From contig JAAYLX010000041.1 of assembly GCA_012521705.1 (NCBI GenBank), forward strand, positions 26,059-90,058: 64,000 nt of DNA, in the 5' to 3' direction. Within the stretch, counting starts at the first letter, position 1. Each line of letters opens with the position of its first letter. The notes beneath the pieces are model-generated. The model was not told the DNA's origin and did no database searches. It saw only the letters and a program-made list of their open reading frames with translations. Origin of the DNA: Clostridiaceae bacterium (GTDB taxonomy: Bacteria; Bacillota; Clostridia; DSM-8532). The position numbers and the translations under genes were made by a program. Of the stretch, positions 57,501-64,000 are shown one piece after another.

Positions 57501-59234
57501 TTAATAGTTTTTAATAATCTCTTCCCAAATATTAAGCTGGAAATTTGTATTCTCGGTATCCGGATACTCGGGGATGGTCCCTAAACGCCACAGAGAAAGC
57601 CCTTTTATACCGAACAATTTTGCCAGCTTTATTTTTTGGGCGATGCTCTCCTCATTTTCATACCAGAGAACATTATCTGTTCCGTCCTCGGAGAGGAAGG
57701 TCGCATAGGGATTTTGGCTAAGCTGTGAATATTTCAGTGTTGCACCTTTTAAGAACCGGTTATATATTTGCTCATAAGTTGGGTGGTAAGGATAGCGGTT
57801 TATAACTTTGCCATCGGTCAGTTTCCACTGGACAGAATCCATTGAAAGCTGGAGCCATATCTTGTCTTTGTCCTGTACACCAAAGACGGGGTCGGTAATG
57901 TTTTTAAGGGAGTAATAAATTTCATCAAAGGGTGTAACGGGTGTATCGGTATAGCCTGACGCCATTTCGGTATCGGTCAAAAACGTTGCTTCGTAGTCAT
58001 GGGCCATTAGAATAATCTTGTCCGCAATTTCACCAATAGTTCTGTAATCATACCCGTCAAAGTACTCAAGACCGGGCTTTCCTACAGGGTGGACAGCTAC
58101 ATAAAGGGTTTTTCCGGTTTTGGACAATTCATTTTTAAGTTCCTTTAAAAATTCATTATAGGCATTTTTTAATTCCATGCCTTTAAAGCCTTCGAAATCG
58201 GCAACAAGCCCGTCAAACTCCACCGATGAGCCATGCTTTTCGGTATGATTAACCATGGAAACCATGTCTTTTATAACCTGGGTCCTTATGTCGGGGTTGA
58301 GTACGATATATTCAGCCAGCTTCATATTCCTGCCGGTTCTGGTGTCGGTGACATTTTCGTCTTTGACAAAAAACATTAGCTGTCGGGACAGATTTTCGGC
58401 CTTGGCTTTTTCAATTACCGAACTATATCCTGTAGGTATGTAATAATCGTTATCATTTCCGTCGGTATTTATTACTGCTTTGCCCGAAGCTTTGTCATAT
58501 TCCAGACGCGCCCATCCGAAACTCACTGAATCAAGGTACCGGAATTTATCTATCTGGCTTGACGAACTTATTGCATAAAATGCGTGGAGTTCATCCAATG
58601 GGGTATTTAGCTTGTTATACATCCTCATCATCATGGCAGCAGCCTGTTCTCTTGTTGCATTGTTTTTAGGGTAAAAGTTTTTCCCGTCCCCTGCAATGAT
58701 GCCAAGGTCTTTTGCGATAGTAATATATCCGAAGTTGCCGGTTATATCTTCGAAGGGTTTTTCGTAAGAGCCGATCTGGGTTGCCAGTGTATCATAGCCA
58801 AGGGTGCGCACAATCATTACGGCCATTTCTTCTCTGGTTATAGGGTCATTTGTACGGAAATACTCGCTGTCCTTTTTTATGACACCATGAAGGAGCGCAG
58901 TCTCAATTGTGCCGTAAAAATTATGATTGGGATCCATATTGTCCAAAAAGCTTCCCTTTTCAGGCTTTATAATATCCCAGCCCATAAGTCGTACAAGGAA
59001 TGTCAGAAATTCACCGCGGCTTATGGTCTGACCGAAACCGAACTGGTTATCGCCCTTTCCGTATGTAATCTTAAGGTCACGTAGCTGGTGGACGTCTTTA
59101 TATGCCCAATGGTCTTTTGGAACATCTGTAAAATCAGGATAATTAGCAGCTGATACCGGAGATACGGAGCCAAAAAGGAATAATAAGATCAATGTAAAAA
59201 GAAAAACTATTAAAGTACTTTTCCTGACCTGCAT
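57501..59234 (-). CDS. Exported SLH and GH18-like glycosidase
   Basis: The 577-residue protein has a signal peptide (1-29, ending VSA), two or three SLH motifs (about 30-200: FTDVPKDHWAYKDVHQL, ISRGEFLTFLVRLMGW, ITREEMAVMIVRTLGYD, ATREQAAAMMMRMYNK) and a GH18-like TIM barrel. The catalytic motif reads FDGLVADFEGF: the Glu and the nearest Asp remain, but the middle Asp of DxxDxDxE is Val. It resembles SleL/YaaH-type wall or spore-cortex hydrolases. It is convergent with the ABC permease gene with six bases between stops. Confidence 0.88.
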   Translation of the reverse strand: MQVRKSTLIVFLFTLILLFLFGSVSPVSAANYPDFTDVPKDHWAYKDVHQLRDLKITYGKGDNQFGFGQTISRGEFLTFLVRLMGWDIIKPEKGSFLDNMDPNHNFYGTIETALLHGVIKKDSEYFRTNDPITREEMAVMIVRTLGYDTLATQIGSYEKPFEDITGNFGYITIAKDLGIIAGDGKNFYPKNNATREQAAAMMMRMYNKLNTPLDELHAFYAISSSSQIDKFRYLDSVSFGWARLEYDKASGKAVINTDGNDNDYYIPTGYSSVIEKAKAENLSRQLMFFVKDENVTDTRTGRNMKLAEYIVLNPDIRTQVIKDMVSMVNHTEKHGSSVEFDGLVADFEGFKGMELKNAYNEFLKELKNELSKTGKTLYVAVHPVGKPGLEYFDGYDYRTIGEIADKIILMAHDYEATFLTDTEMASGYTDTPVTPFDEIYYSLKNITDPVFGVQDKDKIWLQLSMDSVQWKLTDGKVINRYPYHPTYEQIYNRFLKGATLKYSQLSQNPYATFLSEDGTDNVLWYENEESIAQKIKLAKLFGIKGLSLWRLGTIPEYPDTENTNFQLNIWEEIIKNY

Positions 59235-59431
59235 GACAAATCACACCCTGTTATTAACTAAATATTACGTTGTTTACTGATTAATAAGTTAATTTTTGAA
59301 CGTTTATTTTATTTAATTTTATTATATTGCTGCAGGAAAACAAAGAGCAGTGGTTGAGTATCAAATTGCCGAATTGGCATTCTGAATCGGGTTACACTAA
59401 GAACAAATTTTATCTTTTGAGGGAGGCAATA

Positions 59432-60139
59432 ATGGCAAGTAAAACTTTGTTGAAAAAATGGTGGTTCTGGGCTATTGCTGTATTAGTTATCATACTTATT
59501 GCAATAAGCCGGATCCCCGGAAATGAACATGAACCTTTGCCTACCGATCCGGATAAGGACAACGTTATTGATTCTCCTGACGATATTTCCACTCCGGGAA
59601 CTGAAGAAGATAACATTGCTGGGGATAAGGAAAAGACCGACCTTCCTCAGAAAAATGTAGATGATTACATGCTGAAGGCCGGTATGTACAAGGTAGGCCA
59701 GGATATTGAAGCGGGAGAATATCTCATTATTGCTGAAGAAAACACTTTTGCCTATTTTCAGGTTTCAAGGGACAGCAGCGGAAAACTGGAAAGTATTATT
59801 ACAAACGATAATTTCAAAGGGAACAGGTATATTACTGTATCGACAGGTCAATACCTTGATATCAGAGATGCTGTAATGTATCCCATAGCCCAGGCTCCGA
59901 CTTTAAGCGCGGAGGACAAAAAATACCCGGAGGGTATGTACAAAGTCGGCCGCGATATTGCAGCGGGTGAGTACAAGCTGATTCCAGAGGAAGGCGAGAG
60001 CGCATATTTTGAAGTCACAAGCGACTCAAAGGGCCTGATAGAAAGCATTGTAACCAATGATAATTTTACTGACGAGAAGTATATTACTATAAGTGAGGGA
60101 CAGTATATAAAAATCATGAGCTGCTACCTGACATGGTAG
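59432..60139 (+). CDS. Anchored surface protein with two MYKVGxDIxAGEY repeats
   Basis: The 235-residue protein has an N-terminal membrane anchor (WWFWAIAVLVIILIAI, about 10-25), an acidic linker rich in Asp/Pro/Glu, then two copies of a domain of about 65 residues: MYKVGQDIEAGEYLIIAEEN and MYKVGRDIAAGEYKLIPEEG, each ending with NDNF then YITxSxGQY. The function is unknown; such modules recur in Firmicute surface proteins. The start is ATG 59432, with GGGAGG six bases before; an upstream in-frame start has no ribosome site. It is divergent from the SLH/GH18 gene. Confidence 0.82.
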   Translation: MASKTLLKKWWFWAIAVLVIILIAISRIPGNEHEPLPTDPDKDNVIDSPDDISTPGTEEDNIAGDKEKTDLPQKNVDDYMLKAGMYKVGQDIEAGEYLIIAEENTFAYFQVSRDSSGKLESIITNDNFKGNRYITVSTGQYLDIRDAVMYPIAQAPTLSAEDKKYPEGMYKVGRDIAAGEYKLIPEEGESAYFEVTSDSKGLIESIVTNDNFTDEKYITISEGQYIKIMSCYLTW

Positions 60140-60154
60140 ATGTGATTACAAAAC

Positions 60155-60180
60155 CGCCTTACGACTTAAGGCGCTTTTTT
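60155..60180 (+). terminator. Intrinsic terminator after the anchored repeat protein
   Basis: CGCCTTA (60155-60161) pairs perfectly with TAAGGCG (60167-60173) around CGACT, then C and six T. Confidence 0.88.
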
Positions 60181-60310
60181 GTGACATTGGCTACAAGATT
60201 CTGAATGTGGTATTTTAACATATAATGTTTAAAATAGACATATTATTGGTAATTAGTATTAAGGGTGGCAAACCCGATTTTTTAATGGAAAAAAGACATT
60301 GGGTGGTCGC

Positions 60311-60985
60311 ATGAAAATATTGTGCATTTCGGCTTCCAACTCGGCCAACATGGGGGAAAACAGTACATCTGTACGGGTATGCAACTTAATAAAAAAGATC
60401 ATAGGTGCAAAAGATCCGGATATTGAGGTTGAGACAATACAACTAATGAAGGAGAAAATTAATTTCTGTCTTTTGTGTGGCGACTGTTATGAAGACAGTG
60501 AGTGCCCCTATGATCAGGCTTTCAATTCTTTATACTCCAAATTAAAAAACAGTGATGCCTATTTCTGGGTCATACCTCACTATGCCCCTTTGCCGTCCAA
60601 GCTTTTGGCTTTATTTGAAAAGATGAATGAGATATTATATTGCGACCTCATCAAAATACCACATTTTCTGTCTCCCTTTGAGGATAAGCCGGCGGCCATA
60701 ATTGCCCATGGAGACATGGTTGAAAGTACTGATACCTTAAAGTACTATCATGAAGCGGTTATTAAACCTGTGGCAAATACTTTAACATCTTTCGGTTTTG
60801 ATGTTGTTAAATACAGTGATGAGTACCCTAATGGAATTGCTTTTGGAATTATGGACGAGTCATGCGTGCGCTACAATGACGTCTCTGTTTTTCCTGAAAT
60901 AGTCCACAATTGGGACATTATTGAAGAAAGAATCTATCCTTTAATATCTGAAATTGTTTCTTCCATCTCCACGTTGTCGGCATAA
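60311..60985 (+). CDS. Flavodoxin-like NAD(P)H-dependent oxidoreductase
   Basis: The 224-residue protein belongs to the flavodoxin-fold NADPH-dependent FMN reductase group. It starts MKILCISASNSANMGENSTS, an FMN phosphate loop, followed by the cluster-like Cys pattern FCLLCGDCYEDSECPYDQ (four Cys near residues 54-65) and WVIPHYAPLPSKLLALFEKM. The Cys quartet resembles the region found in iron-sulfur flavoproteins. The start is ATG 60311 after GGGTGG. The electron acceptor is unknown. It has no clear partner. Confidence 0.82.
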   Translation: MKILCISASNSANMGENSTSVRVCNLIKKIIGAKDPDIEVETIQLMKEKINFCLLCGDCYEDSECPYDQAFNSLYSKLKNSDAYFWVIPHYAPLPSKLLALFEKMNEILYCDLIKIPHFLSPFEDKPAAIIAHGDMVESTDTLKYYHEAVIKPVANTLTSFGFDVVKYSDEYPNGIAFGIMDESCVRYNDVSVFPEIVHNWDIIEERIYPLISEIVSSISTLSA

Positions 60986-61016
60986 AGATATTTTTATTCC
61001 TGTAAACTGAAAAAAC

Positions 61017-61058
61017 GAGGATGGCTGTTTTTATACAATGCTCTTATATGCCATCCTC
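61017..61058. terminator. Stem-loop after the flavodoxin-like gene
   Basis: GAGGATGGC (61017-61025) pairs perfectly with GCCATCCTC (61050-61058) over a 24-base loop. An A run lies before it and TAAATATTTTA after it, so it could stop transcripts from either side. Confidence 0.55.
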
Positions 61059-61196
61059 TAAATATTTTATTGGATATTATTTGTACTCAAATTATCTTTG
61101 CTGCTTACCTTTTATATAAAAAATCAGGATATAAGTGTAATTGTTGATATTGATGTATAATAAATTATATGAAACTGAGAGATTGGGAGGCCTGAA

Positions 61197-62138
61197 ATGT
61201 TTCAACAGATAAACAAGGAACTTGAAAGACTGCAGGAGGGAATTTACCTCTATAACAAGGCGGATTCTATGTTGAAAGAGCTATACTCCCTGTTAAGACA
61301 ACAGAAGGATAAAAAGGCCGAGCTTGAAAAGAGACTTAATAAAGAAAAGCGTGATGTAGAAAAGCTCAGCAAAATGAGTCTTACTTCACTTTTCCATACT
61401 ATATTGGGAAACAAGGAAAAGCAGTTGGAAAAGGAAAGACAGGAGGCTTTGGCTGCCGAGCTTAAATATAATGATATTTTGAGGCAGATTGAATACACGA
61501 ATTTTCAGATATCGGGGCTTGAGAATGAACGCTCCCGATACAGAAACTATCAAAGTGAATATGACCAGTTGTTCAGAAAAAAGTATGAAATGCTTAAGAA
61601 TAGCAATAGTGCCTATGCTGATAAAATAATTCAGTTGGAGAAAGAGATATTAAAACACAAGAACAATCTTAGAGAAATCTCAGAAGCCATATCGGCAGGA
61701 AACAGAGTTCTGAATGCCCTGGACCGGGCGGACAGAAGTCTTGAAAGCGCTGAAAAATGGGGAGTATGGGATATGTTGGGTGGCGGAGGATTACTCACCA
61801 ATATGGCCAAACACGGTCATATTGATGATGCCAGGGACGCAGCTACGGAAGTGCAAATGCTCCTAAACAATTTTAGGGCAGAGCTTGCAGATGTGCAAAT
61901 CACTTCCCAGATCAACATAGATATTAGCTCCTTCACAAAATTTGCCGACTTTTTCTTTGACGGGCTTATTACCGACTGGATTGTACAGTCCAAAATCCAT
62001 GATTCACAAAATAGCGTACTTGAAGTAAGAAACCAGGTCCTTCATGTCATGCGAAGATTAAGTGATATGGAGCAAAGGACAAACGGCGAGATAAACAGAC
62101 TTACAAGCGAGCTAAACGAGATTGTGAGTAAGGCGTAA
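61197..62138 (+). CDS. Coiled-coil protein of unknown function
   Basis: The 313-residue protein has no signal or membrane helix. Residues about 1-165 and 265-313 are heptad-rich coiled coil (KAELEKRLNKEKRDVEKLSK). The middle carries a compact, Gly-rich conserved-looking block, EKWGVWDMLGGGGLLTNMAK then HGHIDDARDAATEVQ (about 180-220). I recall similar blocks in uncharacterised Firmicute proteins but cannot name a function. GGGAGG precedes the ATG. It may be a structural or surface-independent scaffold. It stands between redox genes but need not belong with them. Confidence 0.8.
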   Translation: MFQQINKELERLQEGIYLYNKADSMLKELYSLLRQQKDKKAELEKRLNKEKRDVEKLSKMSLTSLFHTILGNKEKQLEKERQEALAAELKYNDILRQIEYTNFQISGLENERSRYRNYQSEYDQLFRKKYEMLKNSNSAYADKIIQLEKEILKHKNNLREISEAISAGNRVLNALDRADRSLESAEKWGVWDMLGGGGLLTNMAKHGHIDDARDAATEVQMLLNNFRAELADVQITSQINIDISSFTKFADFFFDGLITDWIVQSKIHDSQNSVLEVRNQVLHVMRRLSDMEQRTNGEINRLTSELNEIVSKA

Positions 62139-62179
62139 AATCTTAAATCGATATCAATATTTGAAATGGAGAAAATGCC

Positions 62180-63007
62180 ATGAATATCAAAGAGGTCATA
62201 TCTTTAAGAAAATCAATACGCACATACAGAAATGAGCCTTTATCCCGGGAATTAAGGCAAAAGCTTGAAAGCTTTATTGAAAGTGTCAAAGGTCCCTTTG
62301 ATACAAAAATGAGATTTGTGATTGTGGACTCAAGTAATGAAGCCAACAATTCAAAACTTGGGACCTATGGTGTGATATCGGGCGCTAAAACCTTTATATG
62401 TGCGGTTGTGGAACCCTCATACAGGTATGAGGAAAACTTGGGCTATGCTTTTGAAAAGATAGTCCTGTATGCCACATCCCTTGGACTGGGTACATGCTGG
62501 CTTGGAGGTACGTTTAACAAATCAGCGTTTTCCAAAGCTGTTGGTATAAAGGATGGAGAGTTCATGCCCATTGTATCTCCTGTCGGGTATGCCAAAGAAA
62601 AAAGAAGTCTTATTGACTCATTTATGGTAATAAGCGCAGGCTCAAAGAACCGAAAGGACTGGTCTGAATTGTTTTTCGAAAAGACATTTGATATACCCCT
62701 CAGCAAAGAAAAAGCTGATCCTTTCACAGACGCCATGGAGATGGTACGCCTGGCTCCTTCAGCATCCAATAAACAGCCCTGGAGAATAGTCAAGGATGGT
62801 AATGTACTGCACTTTTTCCTAAAAAGGACCGTCGGATATAAAAACATTGTGGGATTTGACATTCAGCGCCTCGATATAGGGATTGCCATGTGCCATCTGG
62901 AGCTTACCATGGATGAATCCGGCCTTAAAGGTGAATGGACTGTATTTAATCCCGGGTTTACTATTGACAGCAATACCGAATATATAATCAGCTACAGGTT
63001 AGTCTGA
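62180..63007 (+). CDS. Nitroreductase-family protein (TM1586-like)
   Basis: The 275-residue protein has the nitroreductase fold duplicated in one chain, as in the TM1586 family: an N-terminal FMN-binding half (VISLRKSIRTYRNEPLS, then GYAFEKIVLYATSLGLGTCW) and a C-terminal half (MVRLAPSASNKQPWRIVKDG). It likely reduces a small nitro or quinone-like compound with NAD(P)H. The ATG follows GGAG. It is 41 bases after the coiled-coil gene on the same strand. The physiological substrate cannot be told. Confidence 0.88.
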   Translation: MNIKEVISLRKSIRTYRNEPLSRELRQKLESFIESVKGPFDTKMRFVIVDSSNEANNSKLGTYGVISGAKTFICAVVEPSYRYEENLGYAFEKIVLYATSLGLGTCWLGGTFNKSAFSKAVGIKDGEFMPIVSPVGYAKEKRSLIDSFMVISAGSKNRKDWSELFFEKTFDIPLSKEKADPFTDAMEMVRLAPSASNKQPWRIVKDGNVLHFFLKRTVGYKNIVGFDIQRLDIGIAMCHLELTMDESGLKGEWTVFNPGFTIDSNTEYIISYRLV

Positions 63008-63117
63008 TTATGTTAAATTAAAAGAAATTTTTTAATGCTGAATTATTCCGTGAAAACACATATACACATGCGAAATTCTCAGAATACGCCCGAAATATTG
63101 ATAGCGAGGAAGATTAA

Positions 63118-63504
63118 ATGATAAATGTCGCTGCTGCCGTTATTGTAAACAATGATAGAGATATACTCATTACTCAACGTTCAGAAGAGGACAAGCTGTC
63201 TTTGAAATGGGAGTTTCCCGGCGGGAAAATTGAAAATGGCGAAACTGCTGAAGAGTGTCTTGAACGGGAGATCATGGAGGAGTTAAATCTCAAAATCGAA
63301 GTTTTAGAGTATCTGGGTAGCTGTGTCCACAAATATGATACCAAAGAAATATGTCTGATAGCGCACAAAGCCCGTGTTCTCTCGGAGAATATGAAACTCA
63401 ATGTTCATAATGCAGTAAGATGGGTAAAGGCGTATGAACTAAAAAACTATGACTTTGCCCCTGCGGATATAAAATTGCTTCAAGTTATTGGGGACAAAAT
63501 TTGA
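63118..63504 (+). CDS. Nudix hydrolase, MutT-like
   Basis: The 128-residue protein has the MutT fold: VNNDRDILITQRSEE then WEFPGGKIENGETAEECLER and EIMEELNLKIEVL. The Nudix box keeps all Glu ligands but has Asn where Gly is usual near the end (EELNL). WEFPGGK is typical of 8-oxo-dGTP hydrolases, so oxidised-nucleotide sanitation is likely. ATG 63118 follows GAGGA. It may be cotranscribed with the nitroreductase, 110 bases upstream. Confidence 0.9.
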   Translation: MINVAAAVIVNNDRDILITQRSEEDKLSLKWEFPGGKIENGETAEECLEREIMEELNLKIEVLEYLGSCVHKYDTKEICLIAHKARVLSENMKLNVHNAVRWVKAYELKNYDFAPADIKLLQVIGDKI

Positions 63505-63584
63505 AGCGAGGCGATATATCCAACATTATCATCAAACAAGTATTATTCTGAAGTGGCCTTTAATTCATAAGATGGATAAACTCT

Positions 63585-63611
63585 AAGTGACGATTCACTT
63601 CTTTTTTTATT
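63585..63611 (+). terminator. Possible terminator after the Nudix gene
   Basis: AAGTGA-CGAT-TCACTT followed by C and seven T reads as a short terminator. The same bases also form two of the GAAGTGA-type motifs, so it may be an operator instead. Confidence 0.5.
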
Positions 63612-63820
63612 ATCTGTATTTGAAGTAACCTTCCAAATGCTCATGTCAACTGCATTCTGTAATATTAATTTAAAACGTCACTTCATATTCGCGTTATTAA
63701 CTTCGAAATTAAATTAACAATCTGAAGTGAAAATAACCTATAAAACAGCCGATTTTTTGTGCATTTCATATATTATTACATGAATTTGCATAGTATTATT
63801 GTAAAAATATAAAATCCATA

Positions 63821-63849
63821 TTGACTTATTCACTTCAAAAATGCATAAT
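63821..63849 (+). promoter_or_regulatory. Promoter of the RpiR-type gene
   Basis: TTGACT (63821-63826), 17-base spacer, CATAAT (63844-63849). One TCACTTC motif lies in the spacer and its GAAGTAA partner at the start point (near 63856), so the pair brackets the -10. Confidence 0.7.
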
Positions 63850-63898
63850 CAAAAACGAAGTAACAAATACAAGCTATTAAGCAGAGAAGGAGTCGAAA

Positions 63899-64000
63899 AT
63901 GCAGGACATCATTAACAGGTTTCAGGTAAGAATACGTTTCTTGTTACCATCACTCCCCAAGATCGAGAAAAAAGCTGCTTTGTATATGCTTGAGAACATG
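63899..64000 (+). CDS. RpiR/MurR-family regulator, N-terminal fragment
   Basis: The gene starts at ATG 63899 after AGAAGGAG and runs off the window after 34 residues. The visible part, IRFLLPSLPKIEKKAALYML, matches the beginning of the RpiR helix-turn-helix (LPsL.k.ek.iA.yIl.n), a family of sugar-phosphate-responsive regulators. The SIS domain that would bind the sugar is outside. The upstream motif cluster suggests autoregulation. Confidence is limited by the short sequence. Confidence 0.65.
   Translation, partial: MQDIINRFQVRIRFLLPSLPKIEKKAALYMLENM

Larger units (their letters stand above)
63550..63863. promoter_or_regulatory. Cluster of GAAGTRA motifs before the RpiR-type gene
   Basis: Copies: GAAGTGG 63550-63556, TCACTTC 63595-63601, GAAGTAA 63622-63628, TCACTTC 63678-63684, TAACTTC 63698-63704, GAAGTGA 63724-63730, TCACTTC 63830-63836 and GAAGTAA 63857-63863. 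Three pairs have the form TNACTTC-N19/20-GAAGTRA (63595/63622, 63698/63724, 63830/63857). The 394-base spacer has no gene that I can see. Confidence 0.7.

Noticed and set aside
63585..63611. Short AAGTGA/TCACTT hairpin with T tract as a certain Nudix-gene terminator
   Set aside because: The stem is only six bp and its arms coincide with the repeated GAAGTGA motif, so I list it as possible only.

Overview
The window reads as ordinary chromosome of a Gram-positive, strictly anaerobic member of the Clostridia. The evidence is a single-chain pyruvate:ferredoxin oxidoreductase, a PPi-type phosphofructokinase, an oxidative half TCA branch with a eukaryote-type NADP isocitrate dehydrogenase, SLH-bearing exported proteins, a DUF4364 protein, a YerC-secA pair, FeoA/FeoB with a small FeoB-associated protein, and strong AAGGAG/GGAGG ribosome binding sites with frequent TTG/GTG starts. 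Base composition is moderately AT-rich. The gene set resembles the cellulolytic Acetivibrio (Clostridium thermocellum) group, but that placement is an inference; no cellulosome gene is present. I see no rRNA, tRNA, insertion sequence, prophage or CRISPR array.

Layout. 1-3.7 kb: tail of a sensor kinase, a Crp/Fnr regulator, thioredoxin, a cyclophilin lipoprotein, a DUF218 membrane protein and a DUF4364 protein. 4-5.6 kb: a secreted 5'-nucleotidase with LysM. 5.8-11.8 kb: aconitase, isocitrate dehydrogenase, a HAD phosphatase and citrate synthase, which together make 2-oxoglutarate from acetyl-CoA and oxaloacetate. 12-18.6 kb: a transglutaminase-like exported protein, then smc-ftsY. 18.7-20.8 kb: a tandem glycine riboswitch and terminator in front of serA. 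21-26 kb: rimO-pgsA, rpsO, pnp. 26-32 kb: glgA-nth, an FtsA-like ATPase with a repeat-rich C-terminus, and a GGDEF protein. 32-38.6 kb: cheW and argJ on the minus strand, then yerC-secA and a TPR protein. 38.6-43.9 kb: PPi-phosphofructokinase and POR, divergently placed. 44-47.3 kb: DtxR-type regulator, feoA, feoB and a small Cys-rich protein, with three matching operators. 47.5-49.6 kb: pyrR-uraA with an attenuator-like leader. 49.8-57.5 kb: YibE/F protein, exonuclease III, a P-type ATPase, and an ABC exporter. 57.5-64 kb: an SLH/GH18 protein, several poorly characterised proteins, a nitroreductase, a Nudix hydrolase and the start of an RpiR-type regulator.

I found no wholly new enzymatic system. 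The most interesting signals are regulatory: (1) a perfect 20-bp palindrome over the -10 of the citrate synthase promoter, with a second half-conserved copy exactly 80 bp upstream and a matching 9-mer in front of POR; (2) a tandem glycine riboswitch controlling serA, a biosynthetic gene; (3) eight GAAGTRA-type motifs arranged as spaced inverted pairs in front of an RpiR-family gene, one pair bracketing its -10 box; (4) a long imperfect hairpin in the pnp leader; (5) a terminator-like hairpin between the pyrR promoter and its start without a visible PyrR site. Promoter and start-site calls are by eye; no alignment or folding program was run.
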